From: Bacillus cereus G9842
GTDB lineage: Bacteria; Bacillota; Bacilli; Bacillales; Bacillaceae_G
DNA: 64,000 nt
Assembly (NCBI RefSeq): GCF_000021305.1
Contig: NC_011775.1
Span: 145,489 to 209,488, forward strand
Reading direction: 5' to 3'
A model generated the notes under the pieces. That model did no database searches. It saw nothing but the letters and a program-made list of their open reading frames with translations, and had not been told where the DNA came from. Shown piece after piece: positions 1-7,827 of the stretch. The position numbers and the translations under genes are program-made. Numbering within the stretch: position 1 is the first letter of the stretch; the number at the start of each line of letters is the position of its first letter.

Positions 1-48
1 AAATTCAGGCATATATTTAATTACAACTCTTTGAATTTCATTTTTCAT
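1..48 (-). CDS. Partial hypothetical CDS running off the window edge
   Basis: An open frame begins with ATG at 48 on the minus strand (MKNEIQRVVIKYMPEF) and stays open to the window edge. The sequence upstream of the ATG has only a weak purine-rich ribosome site (GGTAAG). It lies 39 bp downstream of the 182-aa gene on the same strand, so it could be the next operon gene. Sixteen codons are too few to assign a function, and it may be a chance frame. Confidence 0.3.
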   Translation of the reverse strand, partial: MKNEIQRVVIKYMPEF

Positions 49-87
49 AACAGCTTACCATTTATATTTCCAAATCCAAGAATGCTT

Positions 88-636
88 TTATAGATCCTTT
101 GATAGCAACTCATAGCCTTCTTCATCCATATATCTTTCATACTCTTCATACAGTACAGCTTGTTTCTTACTAAAGCATGTCTCACAAAAGTACTCATCTC
201 CATCTACATGCATCCCTATTTCATCACAGCACACACATGGACGTATAAGCCTAATTAGTTCTTTTGGTCCTTGGATATAAAAGCCTAAGATTCCCTGTTG
301 ATTTTCAATCATTAGTTCCTCTTTTATCTCCTCTCGAATTATCCTGGGAATTATAAGTTTGCTATCATTAATAAAACCTATACCGATGCATGGTACATGT
401 TCTAATTTATTTAGTCCAATTGCCCAAACATCATTAATAAAATATGGATTGCATTCTAAAATCGAACATATTTCGTCTATAGAAAGGGCTACTGAGTTTA
501 ATATAGGACTATACACTAAACCCGGCGAACCACTAAAATAGCTAAAGTCTACAGTGATTTGAGTTGTTTTATCAAATTGGGGTAATAATTTTTGGATATT
601 AATATTTTCTTTACATTGTAATGTTGTACCTACCAT
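88..636 (-). CDS. Hypothetical protein with C-terminal zinc ribbon
   Basis: This 182-aa protein starts at an ATG preceded by a strong AAGGAGGA ribosome site at about 646-653. I do not recognise the N-terminal 130 residues, which carry no membrane segment or signal peptide. Near residues 133-155 there is a CVCC ... CETC arrangement (two CxxC pairs about 15 residues apart), typical of a zinc ribbon, so binding of nucleic acid or protein is possible. The gene stands alone on the minus strand and is separated by 120 bp from the next upstream gene. Cytoplasmic location is inferred. No specific function can be given. Confidence 0.75.
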   Translation of the reverse strand: MVGTTLQCKENINIQKLLPQFDKTTQITVDFSYFSGSPGLVYSPILNSVALSIDEICSILECNPYFINDVWAIGLNKLEHVPCIGIGFINDSKLIIPRIIREEIKEELMIENQQGILGFYIQGPKELIRLIRPCVCCDEIGMHVDGDEYFCETCFSKKQAVLYEEYERYMDEEGYELLSKDL

Positions 637-759
637 TAATAAATCCTCCTTATATAATAAGGACTTCGTATTGTCAAATACAAAACCCTTATTGTGTTTA
701 GTATTCTATTTATACACCTTGAACTAATATTTCCTAGTTGTATGGAAGAATACAGATGT

Positions 760-2157
760 TTATTGGTTGAAATTAGCTGGTCCTTCTAATGATTTGAATT
801 CATTAGCATCTATCGGTAATTCCTTACCCGTTTTTAGGTCTATACAGAAAGGTACATTAAATAGATTAAATTTAACAACACTATCATCCTCAGTTAATTT
901 AACTTTGCTTCTTAATACAAATGCGGAATTAATGTGTTGATATAAATTCTTTTCGTAAACACTGTCATCATCAAACTTAATCATCTCAAATTGATATGGA
1001 GAATATACTTTCAACTGATCTACTTTTTGTTTTTCTTGCGTAGATTCATCAAAATTTAATACTAAGTCACTCTTGTTAATTGCGTATCCTTTTACAACCA
1101 TTCCTTTTATATTGTCATAAACAATTGAATCTATGTGAATAGTTGTAGCAGCAGTCTCTTTATTAAAATCTGGTTTTATATCTATATTTAAATGATTCTG
1201 TTCTGGGATTGTTATAAGATTTTTTTCGTCTTTACCAATTAAATTTACTGGGGCATAATCATTTAACTGTTTAACTTGTTCTTTATCTAATTGTATATCT
1301 CCGCTTAATACCTTATTTAATGAATCAGAACTAATATAATCTATACGGGATAGATTTTTTTCCTCTTTTGCATCCCCACTAAATATAACGACAACATCAT
1401 CTTTATATTTTCTCACTTCGGTTTGATCAGCAAACAATTTAACCCCATTATCACTTATTCCATAGAGTAAATTTAAATTGTTACCAGTTTGAGAATCCCC
1501 AATTGAAGCGAATGTGTGTATAAATTGTTCAGGTTGGGATCCTTTATATTTTATTGCCACATTAAAACGTTTTTGTTGGGGATCAATAATTTCTCCTATT
1601 AATTCTACTTTTCCATGTGAAGGAGTATATAACAGCGAATGTTGCTTAATTAATTTGATTTCCGGCTCCAACATTTCTTTTTCAAATTCATATTTAAATT
1701 TAGTAATATAGTACTTTGAATTTAATTCCTCTATTACGTATGTACTCTTACGTTTACCAATTGTCTCGTTATCATTTTTAATTTTTTCTGATCCTACCAC
1801 CTTAAACTTAGTCTCCCCTATTTTGCTAATAGAATAAGAGTTAGAAGCCGTAATAGTTTCATCTGGATATTCCTTTTTAGCTGGGTGTATTTCATTAATT
1901 TCAACCTTAGAAACAGCCTGAGCCTTTGCAACTTCATTGTTATTTAAAAACGTAAAGAAATCCGTCATAAATTTTGTCATTAGTTCCTTTTCGCTTTTTG
2001 TAATCTGTGGAGGTCCTCCTTTAGATCTGATCTCTTCTTTTTGTGCAGATAAATTTTCTAAATAGAGTACAAGCGCTATAGCTAATACAATTAAGACACC
2101 AAAAAATCCATATTTGAATTTTTTATTTCTAAATATACCCTTCTTTAATAGTTTCAT
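760..2157 (-). CDS. Membrane-anchored hypothetical protein
   Basis: The 465-aa protein has a basic N-terminus followed by a single hydrophobic segment (about residues 17-33, FGVLIVLAIALVLYLE). The remaining 430 residues are polar and predicted to be extracellular. The topology is that of a type II membrane-anchored or uncleaved-signal protein. Beta-strand-rich, lysine-rich sequence and the absence of cysteines fit an exported domain. I recognise no catalytic motif. It is followed on the minus strand after 120 bp by the zinc-ribbon gene and preceded by the 96-aa gene with a 53-bp gap, so the three may be co-transcribed. Confidence 0.75.
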   Translation of the reverse strand: MKLLKKGIFRNKKFKYGFFGVLIVLAIALVLYLENLSAQKEEIRSKGGPPQITKSEKELMTKFMTDFFTFLNNNEVAKAQAVSKVEINEIHPAKKEYPDETITASNSYSISKIGETKFKVVGSEKIKNDNETIGKRKSTYVIEELNSKYYITKFKYEFEKEMLEPEIKLIKQHSLLYTPSHGKVELIGEIIDPQQKRFNVAIKYKGSQPEQFIHTFASIGDSQTGNNLNLLYGISDNGVKLFADQTEVRKYKDDVVVIFSGDAKEEKNLSRIDYISSDSLNKVLSGDIQLDKEQVKQLNDYAPVNLIGKDEKNLITIPEQNHLNIDIKPDFNKETAATTIHIDSIVYDNIKGMVVKGYAINKSDLVLNFDESTQEKQKVDQLKVYSPYQFEMIKFDDDSVYEKNLYQHINSAFVLRSKVKLTEDDSVVKFNLFNVPFCIDLKTGKELPIDANEFKSLEGPANFNQ

Positions 2158-2210
2158 AATTCACCACCAAAACTCATAAAATAATTTCTTAAATTAGTCC
2201 ATAATATTTC

Positions 2211-2501
2211 TTAGAAATTTGTACGTAAGAATATATTATGTTTTTTTTGTAAATCTCTTATATACGTTTTCAATTGTTCTTTTGCTATAAATAAATCGTC
2301 TGAAGCATGAGCAAATTCAATTTCGACATTTGTACCCTCTTGACTGGGAAGGTACCATTTAATAGGTATTATTCTCTCATTAAGTAACTCAACCCATATA
2401 TATACCTTCAATACTAAATAACGATCTAGATTCAATTTATATAAACCTAAATTTAATTTTTTTAATTGTATAGAAGTTGGTTCTTCTAATTTAACATCCA
2501 A
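2211..2501 (-). CDS. Small hypothetical protein
   Basis: A 96-aa soluble protein with an ATG start preceded by AAAAAGGAGGAGGGG, a very strong ribosome site. There are no cysteines and no membrane segment. The middle contains an aromatic, basic patch (IPIKWYLPSQEG) followed by an acidic stretch. I do not recognise the family. It sits immediately upstream of the membrane-anchored 465-aa gene on the same strand and is probably in the same transcript. Confidence 0.65.
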   Translation of the reverse strand: MDVKLEEPTSIQLKKLNLGLYKLNLDRYLVLKVYIWVELLNERIIPIKWYLPSQEGTNVEIEFAHASDDLFIAKEQLKTYIRDLQKKHNIFLRTNF

Positions 2502-2516
2502 TACCCCTCCTCCTTT

Positions 2517-2576
2517 TTACTTGGGAATTTGTTTGTAAGGAGAGGCAATATACTTGATATAACCTTTGTATTCCAT
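2517..2576 (-). CDS. Possible 19-aa micro-ORF upstream of the 96-aa gene
   Basis: ATG at 2576 opens a 19-codon frame (MEYKGYIKYIASPYKQIPK) that ends just before the strong ribosome site of the 96-aa gene. An AAAGGAGAG element lies about 17 bp upstream, which is further than usual. It could be a leader peptide or a chance frame. There is no homology evidence. Confidence 0.25.
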   Translation of the reverse strand: MEYKGYIKYIASPYKQIPK

Positions 2577-2589
2577 TAGTTATTCACCT

Positions 2590-2661
2590 TTACTCTCCTT
2601 TGATTAAATACGTGAATTCAAATCGGATTTTTCTAAATAAATTTAATGATGCTCCTTTCAT
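2590..2661 (-). CDS. Possible 23-aa micro-ORF with strong ribosome site
   Basis: ATG at 2661 is preceded at good spacing by AGGAGG (about 2667-2672) and opens a 23-codon frame rich in basic and hydrophobic residues (MKGASLNLFRKIRFEF...). It precedes the 19-aa micro-ORF and the 96-aa gene on the same strand. The ribosome site is the only support, so function is unknown. The rest of the 2502-2936 interval shows nothing else I can name. Confidence 0.35.
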   Translation of the reverse strand: MKGASLNLFRKIRFEFTYLIKGE

Positions 2662-2945
2662 GTAAACCTCCTATATTTGTATTTCTAATTTTCCGAATAA
2701 CAATTGGGTTAATGATAATTACATACCTATCCCATTGAATTCCTACCATGCATTATAATCATTTTAACCTTAGATTCTAATAGGCATTTTTGAAGTAATT
2801 GGCGTACCGCCAACATTTTAACGAAAATATACACTAAGCAAATTAATGCATTACAAGAGAAAGATGATAAATGGATGTTATATAATACATAAGTATTCGA
2901 TAGATCGTTAGTGTATATTTTATAAATCGGGGAGGCTTGAAATAC

Positions 2946-3939
2946 ATGGACAGCGTATTGCCTATTGGAACGAAACGTGGATGTCTTACTATAATCGGTG
3001 GTTTTGAAGCATATCTAGAAGAAGTTGCTAAAAAGAAAATTGCAGACCTAGAACAAAAAAAGCAACGGTTTATAAATGGGGAAAAAATTAGTGGAAATAA
3101 TTTTGATTCTGTAGATGTTTATGATAAAACTATACAAAATTGGAAGTCTTACAAAAAAATACCAATTTCAGTGTAGATGCGGAAAAATAGGATATTTAGA
3201 TGAAGCTACTTTATTAAGAAGAAAAAGATGGCTGGATTGTGGAGAAAAGTGTGGATTAAAACAAGACCGTGAGAGAAAAAGGATAGCCTCATATCCTAGA
3301 GAAAAAGATGAAAGTTATGATATTGATTTTTCTAATACTACGCATGAATCATTAGAAGTATTAGAATGTATTGATGAAAATTATGAGGGGAAAATTCTTG
3401 TGCAAGATAAACGGAAAAATGGAGCTGGTACAGTTAAAGTATTTAAGTTATATAAATGTCGTTGTTATCTGTGCGGTAAAGAACATAAATTTAAGTCATC
3501 AGATTTTGAGATAAAGATAAGGAAATATGGACCTAGAGCAAAAGATGGATATCATTGTGATGCTTATTGTGACTGTCATAACATTTCATCATTTCAATGG
3601 CGAACTATAAAAATACTGAGAGAGAATAATGTTGCATATAGAGTTGAAGTTGAGTTTCAAGACTTATATGGTGTAGGGCAAAAGAACTTGTTGCGTTATG
3701 ATTTTGCTGTTCTTGATTCAGATAATAGCATTAAATGTCTTATTGAGTGTCAAGGTGAACAGCATTATAAGCCTGTAGATGAATTCGGTGGTGTTTCACA
3801 ATATGAGTCTCAAGTAGAGAATGACAAATTAAAACGTGTTTATGCTGAGTCACAAAATATACCTTTATTTGAAATTAAATATACTTGTAATACATACGAA
3901 AAGGAAATAAAAATCCTTAATAATGCTGGAATTATTTAA
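2946..3939 (+). pseudogene. Frameshifted zinc-finger PDDEXK-type endonuclease gene (EDxHD/Vsr-like)
   Basis: Two overlapping frames form one gene. The first starts at ATG 2946 (GGGGAGG ribosome site at 2929-2935) and stops at 3176. The second continues to 3939. The switch lies at a run of seven A at 3162-3168: with six A the protein reads ...NWKSYKK-YQFQCRCGKIGY... without a break. The C-terminal half carries a cysteine cluster (CRCYLCGKEH, CDAYCDCH) and a nuclease-like core (RYDFAVLDSDN...IECQGEQHY...ESDKLKR-like) typical of phage and plasmid PDDEXK or Vsr-related endonucleases, including freestanding homing enzymes. Intact length would be about 330 aa. The shift may be real inactivation, phase variation, slippage, or a sequencing error in a homopolymer. 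Confidence 0.7.
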
Positions 3940-3972
3940 TTACATACTTGCACCTGTTTCAATAGCATAAGC

Positions 3973-4000
3973 AAAAAGCATCTGATTAGGATGCTTTTTT
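3973..4000 (+). terminator. Rho-independent terminator
   Basis: AAAAAGCATC, loop TGATTAG, GATGCTTTTTT forms a perfect short hairpin with a T tract. It ends the endonuclease transcript and can also work in the reverse direction for the 62-aa gene. Confidence 0.85.
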
Positions 4001-4029
4001 ATTTTATAATGAAAAAAACCTGGATAGTG

Positions 4030-4218
4030 CTATATAATTTTCTTCATACCACATTGACGGCATTCTCTTAAAAAGATGAAATCTTTAACGGAACTTTTGA
4101 ATGATGTATTGCCACAATTATCACAGCGACCACTAATTTTATCGGGAAACTCTTTGTATGTGTATATTTTACTTAGATCATATTCTTGTTTAGGTTCTTT
4201 ACTTTCCATTTGTTTCAC
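4030..4218 (-). CDS. Small zinc-ribbon protein
   Basis: A 62-aa protein whose C-terminal half is a compact zinc ribbon: CDNC at about residues 33-36 and CRQC at about 53-56. The N-terminal half is charged (KQMESKEPKQEYDLSKIY). Small proteins of this type occur in B. cereus-group plasmids and phages and may act in nucleic acid binding or transcription, but none is specifically recognised here. The ribosome site is weak (GTGAAACAAATG context). It is transcribed alone on the minus strand, convergent with the endonuclease gene. Confidence 0.55.
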   Translation of the reverse strand: MKQMESKEPKQEYDLSKIYTYKEFPDKISGRCDNCGNTSFKSSVKDFIFLRECRQCGMKKII

Positions 4219-4257
4219 CTACATTTCAATCTGAATTAATACAACTTAATCATAATA

Positions 4258-4424
4258 ACATGAAGTATTCAGATAGTGGATGCTTTTCATTTTGGAGGAG
4301 ATGAAGTTTGAGAATCCCTTAGCGTATAAAAACGTTAAAATGTGCGTGCTACCCCTAATTGCAATTTTTAATGACATGAAGTAAATATTTTAAAATGTAT
4401 GCTTTTAGGAAAGATGAAGTGAAA
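4258..4424. repeat. Imperfect direct repeat pair in gene-free stretch
   Basis: Two imperfect copies of about 50 bp (4258-4310 and 4374-4424) share ACATGAAGTA, ATGCTTTT, GGA and AGATGAAGT blocks in the same order. They lie in a roughly 400-bp stretch (4219-4630) without a convincing gene. The function is unknown; they may be remnants of a duplicated leader or a small RNA locus. Confidence 0.35.
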
Positions 4425-4452
4425 AACTTCGCGAGATTGCAAATAAGTGAGT

Positions 4453-4498
4453 AAAATCCCTATACTACGTTTAAAATGCCGTTGTGAGGGATTCTTTT
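4453..4498 (+). terminator. Possible terminator hairpin
   Basis: AAAATCCCT pairs with AGGGATTCTTTT across a loop of about 25 nt and is followed by a T-rich tail on the plus strand. No gene on this strand immediately precedes it, so it may end an unseen small RNA. Confidence 0.35.
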
Positions 4499-4529
4499 AT
4501 ACTTACGGTATACAATAATTAGCAAATAT

Positions 4530-4566
4530 AAAAAGGCAGTATTATACGGATATAACACTACCTTTA
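4530..4566 (-). terminator. Rho-independent terminator of the 57-aa gene
   Basis: Read on the minus strand, AAAGGTAGTGTTATA pairs with TATAATACTGCCTTT and is followed by a T-rich tail (TTTATATT). It lies directly downstream of the small gene at 4631-4804. Confidence 0.7.
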
Positions 4567-4630
4567 ACATTAATTACAGTATAAAATTTTAATAGTATTT
4601 AGAGAATATATTTAATACAAATACTCTATG

Positions 4631-4804
4631 CTAGTTCATTCTTTCTTCTTTTTTAAATAAAAATATTTCACTGGGGTATTTAGGTATATGTACAACATGA
4701 TCTTGTTCTTTTTTAAATTTCATTAATTCATTAAATTTCCCCTGTTCAGAATCACGATGTAACCCAATTAATAAAACAGGTTCTTTTGATTGATTTTTTC
4801 TCAT
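4631..4804 (-). CDS. 57-aa hypothetical protein
   Basis: An ATG at 4804 preceded by GAAGGAGGAG at ideal spacing opens a 57-codon frame (MRKNQSKEPVLLIGLHRDSE...FKKEERMN) ending in TAG at 4631-4633. A clear terminator follows. The protein is highly charged, lysine and glutamate rich, without cysteines or membrane segments. Ribosome site, compact terminator and gene-like composition make it credible despite its size. The function is unknown. It lies just downstream of the recombinase gene on the same strand, with a gap of 67 bp. Confidence 0.6.
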   Translation of the reverse strand: MRKNQSKEPVLLIGLHRDSEQGKFNELMKFKKEQDHVVHIPKYPSEIFLFKKEERMN

Positions 4805-4871
4805 AAAACTCCTCCTTCTACTAATATTTTTAAACTAAAATTCTATGTAACGTTCCTATTAAGCTATTTTA

Positions 4872-5753
4872 TCACTCTTTATTTTTTATTGCTCTTCTAT
4901 ATCGGTTTACTGCATGAACACTTGTTAATCTAAATTCTTTCTTTATTTCTTCTGGAGTTTTACCTTGTTTCAAGCTTTCGATAATAGCAGTATTTCTTAA
5001 ACGTTGGGCAGATATTGCAGGTATTCCAGCATATCGTGCTTCTTTCTTTACTAGCTTTTGTATTGCCTTATCAGTTAATCTTTTAGGTTCATCATTTTCA
5101 TAACTCCAACTATAAGTCATTCGAATATTGTCAAAAGAAACAAATACAGGTTTAGAGGCATCTCGAAATGGTCTTAATACACTTGGAATAGACATATAGT
5201 ATCGATATAAACGATCCATATCTTCACGTAAAATATGAATCGTTTGATTTGCTAATGAAATATAACACTTATGGAAGTTAATTTGATTCATATTTAACTC
5301 TGAAATTTCACTTAAAGAAAGACCATATTTCCCCATTAATACTACTATGGTTATATTCCTGTCTAATAATATTTTTTTTATTTTATATTCCTTCTCTCCA
5401 CTGTAATTAGAGGAGGTTTTAATGGAATTAATTAATTTCAGCAAATCGTCTTTTGAAATATACTCAATCGTTTGCTGCTGCATTTGATCATAAATTATTA
5501 TTTCAAGCTTGGTACCATAGAGAAAATTGTAAAAATTATTTAAAACGGACTGAATGCGTTTAACAGAGGAGATTTTCATTTTTGAAGTAAGTTCTTTTAA
5601 GTAACGAGTATACGTTTCTTGAGATAGTGGCTGCTTTACGGACTCAAAATAAAGTAATAATTCCTTTATATATCTATCTATTGTTCCTTTCTTATATCCT
5701 TTGTGTAATAAGTATTCATTATATTCCTTTAATCTAGCTTTTTGATAGTTCAT
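4872..5753 (-). CDS. Tyrosine recombinase/integrase family protein, degenerate active site
   Basis: This 293-aa protein has the two-domain layout of phage integrases: an N-terminal SAM-like DNA-binding part (residues 1-100) and a C-terminal catalytic part. The box II region reads AQRLRNTAI, retaining the LR-T arginine, and a terminal VNRYRRA supplies a candidate nucleophile Tyr. The box I region (KYGLSLSEISEL) has Ser where the family has the first catalytic Arg (GLRxSEL). The His of HxLR is also not in its usual place. It may be a structural DNA-binding relative or an inactive recombinase rather than an active resolvase. It is single, on the minus strand, with a good ATG start. Confidence 0.75.
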   Translation of the reverse strand: MNYQKARLKEYNEYLLHKGYKKGTIDRYIKELLLYFESVKQPLSQETYTRYLKELTSKMKISSVKRIQSVLNNFYNFLYGTKLEIIIYDQMQQQTIEYISKDDLLKLINSIKTSSNYSGEKEYKIKKILLDRNITIVVLMGKYGLSLSEISELNMNQINFHKCYISLANQTIHILREDMDRLYRYYMSIPSVLRPFRDASKPVFVSFDNIRMTYSWSYENDEPKRLTDKAIQKLVKKEARYAGIPAISAQRLRNTAIIESLKQGKTPEEIKKEFRLTSVHAVNRYRRAIKNKE

Positions 5754-5846
5754 ACAATCTCACCTACTTTCAATGCAATAAAGTATAAAATTCTACTTTC
5801 ACATTACAATAATCATTTATGAAATATTTTAACCTGAATTCTTTAA

Positions 5847-5878
5847 TAAAAAAAGAGACTCCATATAATATGAAGTCC
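5847..5878 (-). terminator. Rho-independent terminator
   Basis: On the minus strand GGACTTCATAT pairs with ATATGGAGTC and is followed by TCTTTTTTTATT. It ends the transcript coming from the 136-, 166- and 248-aa genes. Confidence 0.85.
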
Positions 5879-5907
5879 ATAGCTATTTAATTTAGTTTAG
5901 TAGTAAT

Positions 5908-6318
5908 CTAAATTAAATTTATTACAAATGATAATCGTTTTTTAGCTTCTGCCATTACAATTGCCCATTTATTATTTTCACTTTCCTCCCAACCAATACT
6001 AGTATAAAAGAAAGCATCCTCAATAAAGATTTCCTTAAATTCAGTACTTACTGCTAATTTGAATTTTTGATTTAACATATCCCATGATTTGCATTCATTT
6101 AATAGGGAATATGAACTATACAATAACTCATGAAAAGAAATTTCGGTTTTCTTATTTGAACAAGTTTTTTCACTTATTATATACAAACTCAAGATGGATA
6201 AAAAACTTTCACAATACTCAGTCCAAAAGGGTTGTACTGATGTATTTGCTGCTGATAATTTAATTATTTTCTTACCGAATTCATTTCGATAAGACTTTAA
6301 AATTACTGCTTCTTCCAT
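5908..6318 (-). CDS. Hypothetical protein
   Basis: A 136-aa soluble protein with an ATG start and a GAGGAGGATG ribosome site. It is mostly alpha-helical in appearance, with a few aromatic residues and a tail AEAKKRLSFVINLI. There is no signal peptide, membrane segment or metal-binding motif. It is the last gene of a short minus-strand group (248, 166 and 136 aa) that ends at the terminator near 5860. I do not recognise the family. Confidence 0.6.
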   Translation of the reverse strand: MEEAVILKSYRNEFGKKIIKLSAANTSVQPFWTEYCESFLSILSLYIISEKTCSNKKTEISFHELLYSSYSLLNECKSWDMLNQKFKLAVSTEFKEIFIEDAFFYTSIGWEESENNKWAIVMAEAKKRLSFVINLI

Positions 6319-6368
6319 AGAACATCCTCCTCTTATTATCTATTGCCTATAATAAAAAGCGTATTCCC

Positions 6369-6860
6369 CTACAATACTTCCCTTATATCTTTGGTCATTA
6401 AATATTCTATTAATTCCCTTTTAGTAAACATTAAACTATTTTGTGTTTCTTGATTAATTAATGAGTATGGTGTAAGAAGTTGGTCATTATTCTTAAATCT
6501 CACTTCAAATTCTTCTTGTCCATTTCCATTTGCTACAGCTAAATACACTGTATTTTTACGCGTATGTACTTTCTCTAACAACTGGATTATTTTATCAGCT
6601 AACTCATTATTAAAGTCCTTAATTAAAAATCTTTGTGCAGCTCCTTCAAAAACCCTCAAGCAAATTTCAGCACTCGCATTACGAAATGCTCCTTTTTTTA
6701 GGACCTTTTTTACTTCCGTATTTAATCCTTCTTTTTGGATTCTATCTAAAGTAGTTTTTAAATCAATTGATAACGTAGTATTATCTGGCATTTTAAGACT
6801 AAATTCCTCATTTGGTAAACCTTTATTTGCAACAAATTTCTCCACAAATGTTTGTTTCAT
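6369..6860 (-). CDS. Hypothetical protein
   Basis: The preferred start is ATG at 6860 (MKQTFVEKF), which has GGAG at 10 nt; an upstream TTG would add three residues. The product of about 163 aa is soluble and lysine rich, with no recognised motif. It lies 50 bp upstream of the 136-aa gene on the same strand, and both are probably co-transcribed. Confidence 0.6.
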   Translation of the reverse strand: MKQTFVEKFVANKGLPNEEFSLKMPDNTTLSIDLKTTLDRIQKEGLNTEVKKVLKKGAFRNASAEICLRVFEGAAQRFLIKDFNNELADKIIQLLEKVHTRKNTVYLAVANGNGQEEFEVRFKNNDQLLTPYSLINQETQNSLMFTKRELIEYLMTKDIREVL

Positions 6861-6957
6861 AATACCCAAACTCCATTTCTTAATATTTTTATTCTGTGCT
6901 GTATAAAATACATTCTTATTGATAATAATTTACTAGCGAACAACTTACGTGAAACAA

Positions 6958-7695
6958 TTACAACATCTCTAAAACTTCACTATTTTCCATTGCAATATTA
7001 AATTCTTCTTCACACTGTTCTTCTGTCCAATAATTAATTTTTTCTTTAGGGAATCCCATAACATGCAAACCTTTTCTACATTCACTCATTTTCGGAATCC
7101 ATTTCATTACTTCCGCCTCATTACCATATAGTTCTTTAGTAATTTCATTCATGAATAAGTGATTTGTCTTTTCCCATTTCAAACCTTCTACAGTATGTTC
7201 TACAGCTATTCCTTCTTCATTTACCCATCTATCCCCAATTACGCTTTTACTTACCATTTCTTTGGTGCTGATTAGGGCAGGATTGACACCATACGCGATT
7301 GATTCAAAAGTGAGGATGTCATGTAGTTCCAAATACTCTTTGTATTCCTCTTTTAATATTTTTATAAACTGTTCTTTTGAAACCTTTGTTTCACATTTTG
7401 GATTTTGAACCGGATATAATCCACCAGATTTCAAATATTCTCCTTTGCTTTCATCATAATACCGAAATTCAGTTATCCAAGCTTCATCAAAATAATCATT
7501 CTTGATAATATCAATAAGAATTTCTTCCGTTTCCTTATGATAATAGAGGGATAAGCATCTAGAGATTTCCCCTTCGTAAAAAGTTTCCCACTCTTTCTTT
7601 TTATCGTTATTCTCTAACATAAATATATGATTTGTGTTTACAACAAAACTCAAGTTACCATCACAGAACTCAAAATCAACAGTATATTTTTCCAT
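6958..7695 (-). CDS. Hypothetical protein
   Basis: ATG at 7695 (MEKYTVDFEFCDG) has GAAAGGGG ten nt upstream and is preferred over a TTG three codons earlier. The protein is about 245 aa, acidic, rich in Glu, Trp and Tyr, and has no membrane segment. It contains WKWIPKMSECRKGLHVMG-like basic-aromatic patches near the C-terminus but no family I can name. It is the first gene of the three-gene minus-strand group that follows topB. Confidence 0.6.
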   Translation of the reverse strand: MEKYTVDFEFCDGNLSFVVNTNHIFMLENNDKKKEWETFYEGEISRCLSLYYHKETEEILIDIIKNDYFDEAWITEFRYYDESKGEYLKSGGLYPVQNPKCETKVSKEQFIKILKEEYKEYLELHDILTFESIAYGVNPALISTKEMVSKSVIGDRWVNEEGIAVEHTVEGLKWEKTNHLFMNEITKELYGNEAEVMKWIPKMSECRKGLHVMGFPKEKINYWTEEQCEEEFNIAMENSEVLEML

Positions 7696-7753
7696 TATTC
7701 TCAATCCCCTTTCTTATTCTATAAGAGCCAAATCTAACATTTTATTTTCATAT

Positions 7754-7814
7754 AAGGTTCTTCACCAATAAAAATGCCTTATTAAGACACTTTGAATAGG
7801 AAAAGAACCTTTTA
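7754..7814 (-). terminator. Inverted repeat between topB and the 248-aa gene
   Basis: AAGGTTCTT and AAGAACCTT form a 9-bp inverted repeat about 40 bp apart, just beyond the topB stop codon at 7828. No clear T tract follows on the minus strand, so it is a weak terminator or an mRNA 3-prime structure. Confidence 0.4.
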
Positions 7815-7827
7815 GAATTCCAATAAA

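Noticed and set aside
4301..4384. 27-codon frame (MKFENPLAYKNV...) after GGAGGAG
   Set aside because: The ribosome site touches the ATG without spacing, and the frame lies within an imperfect direct repeat.
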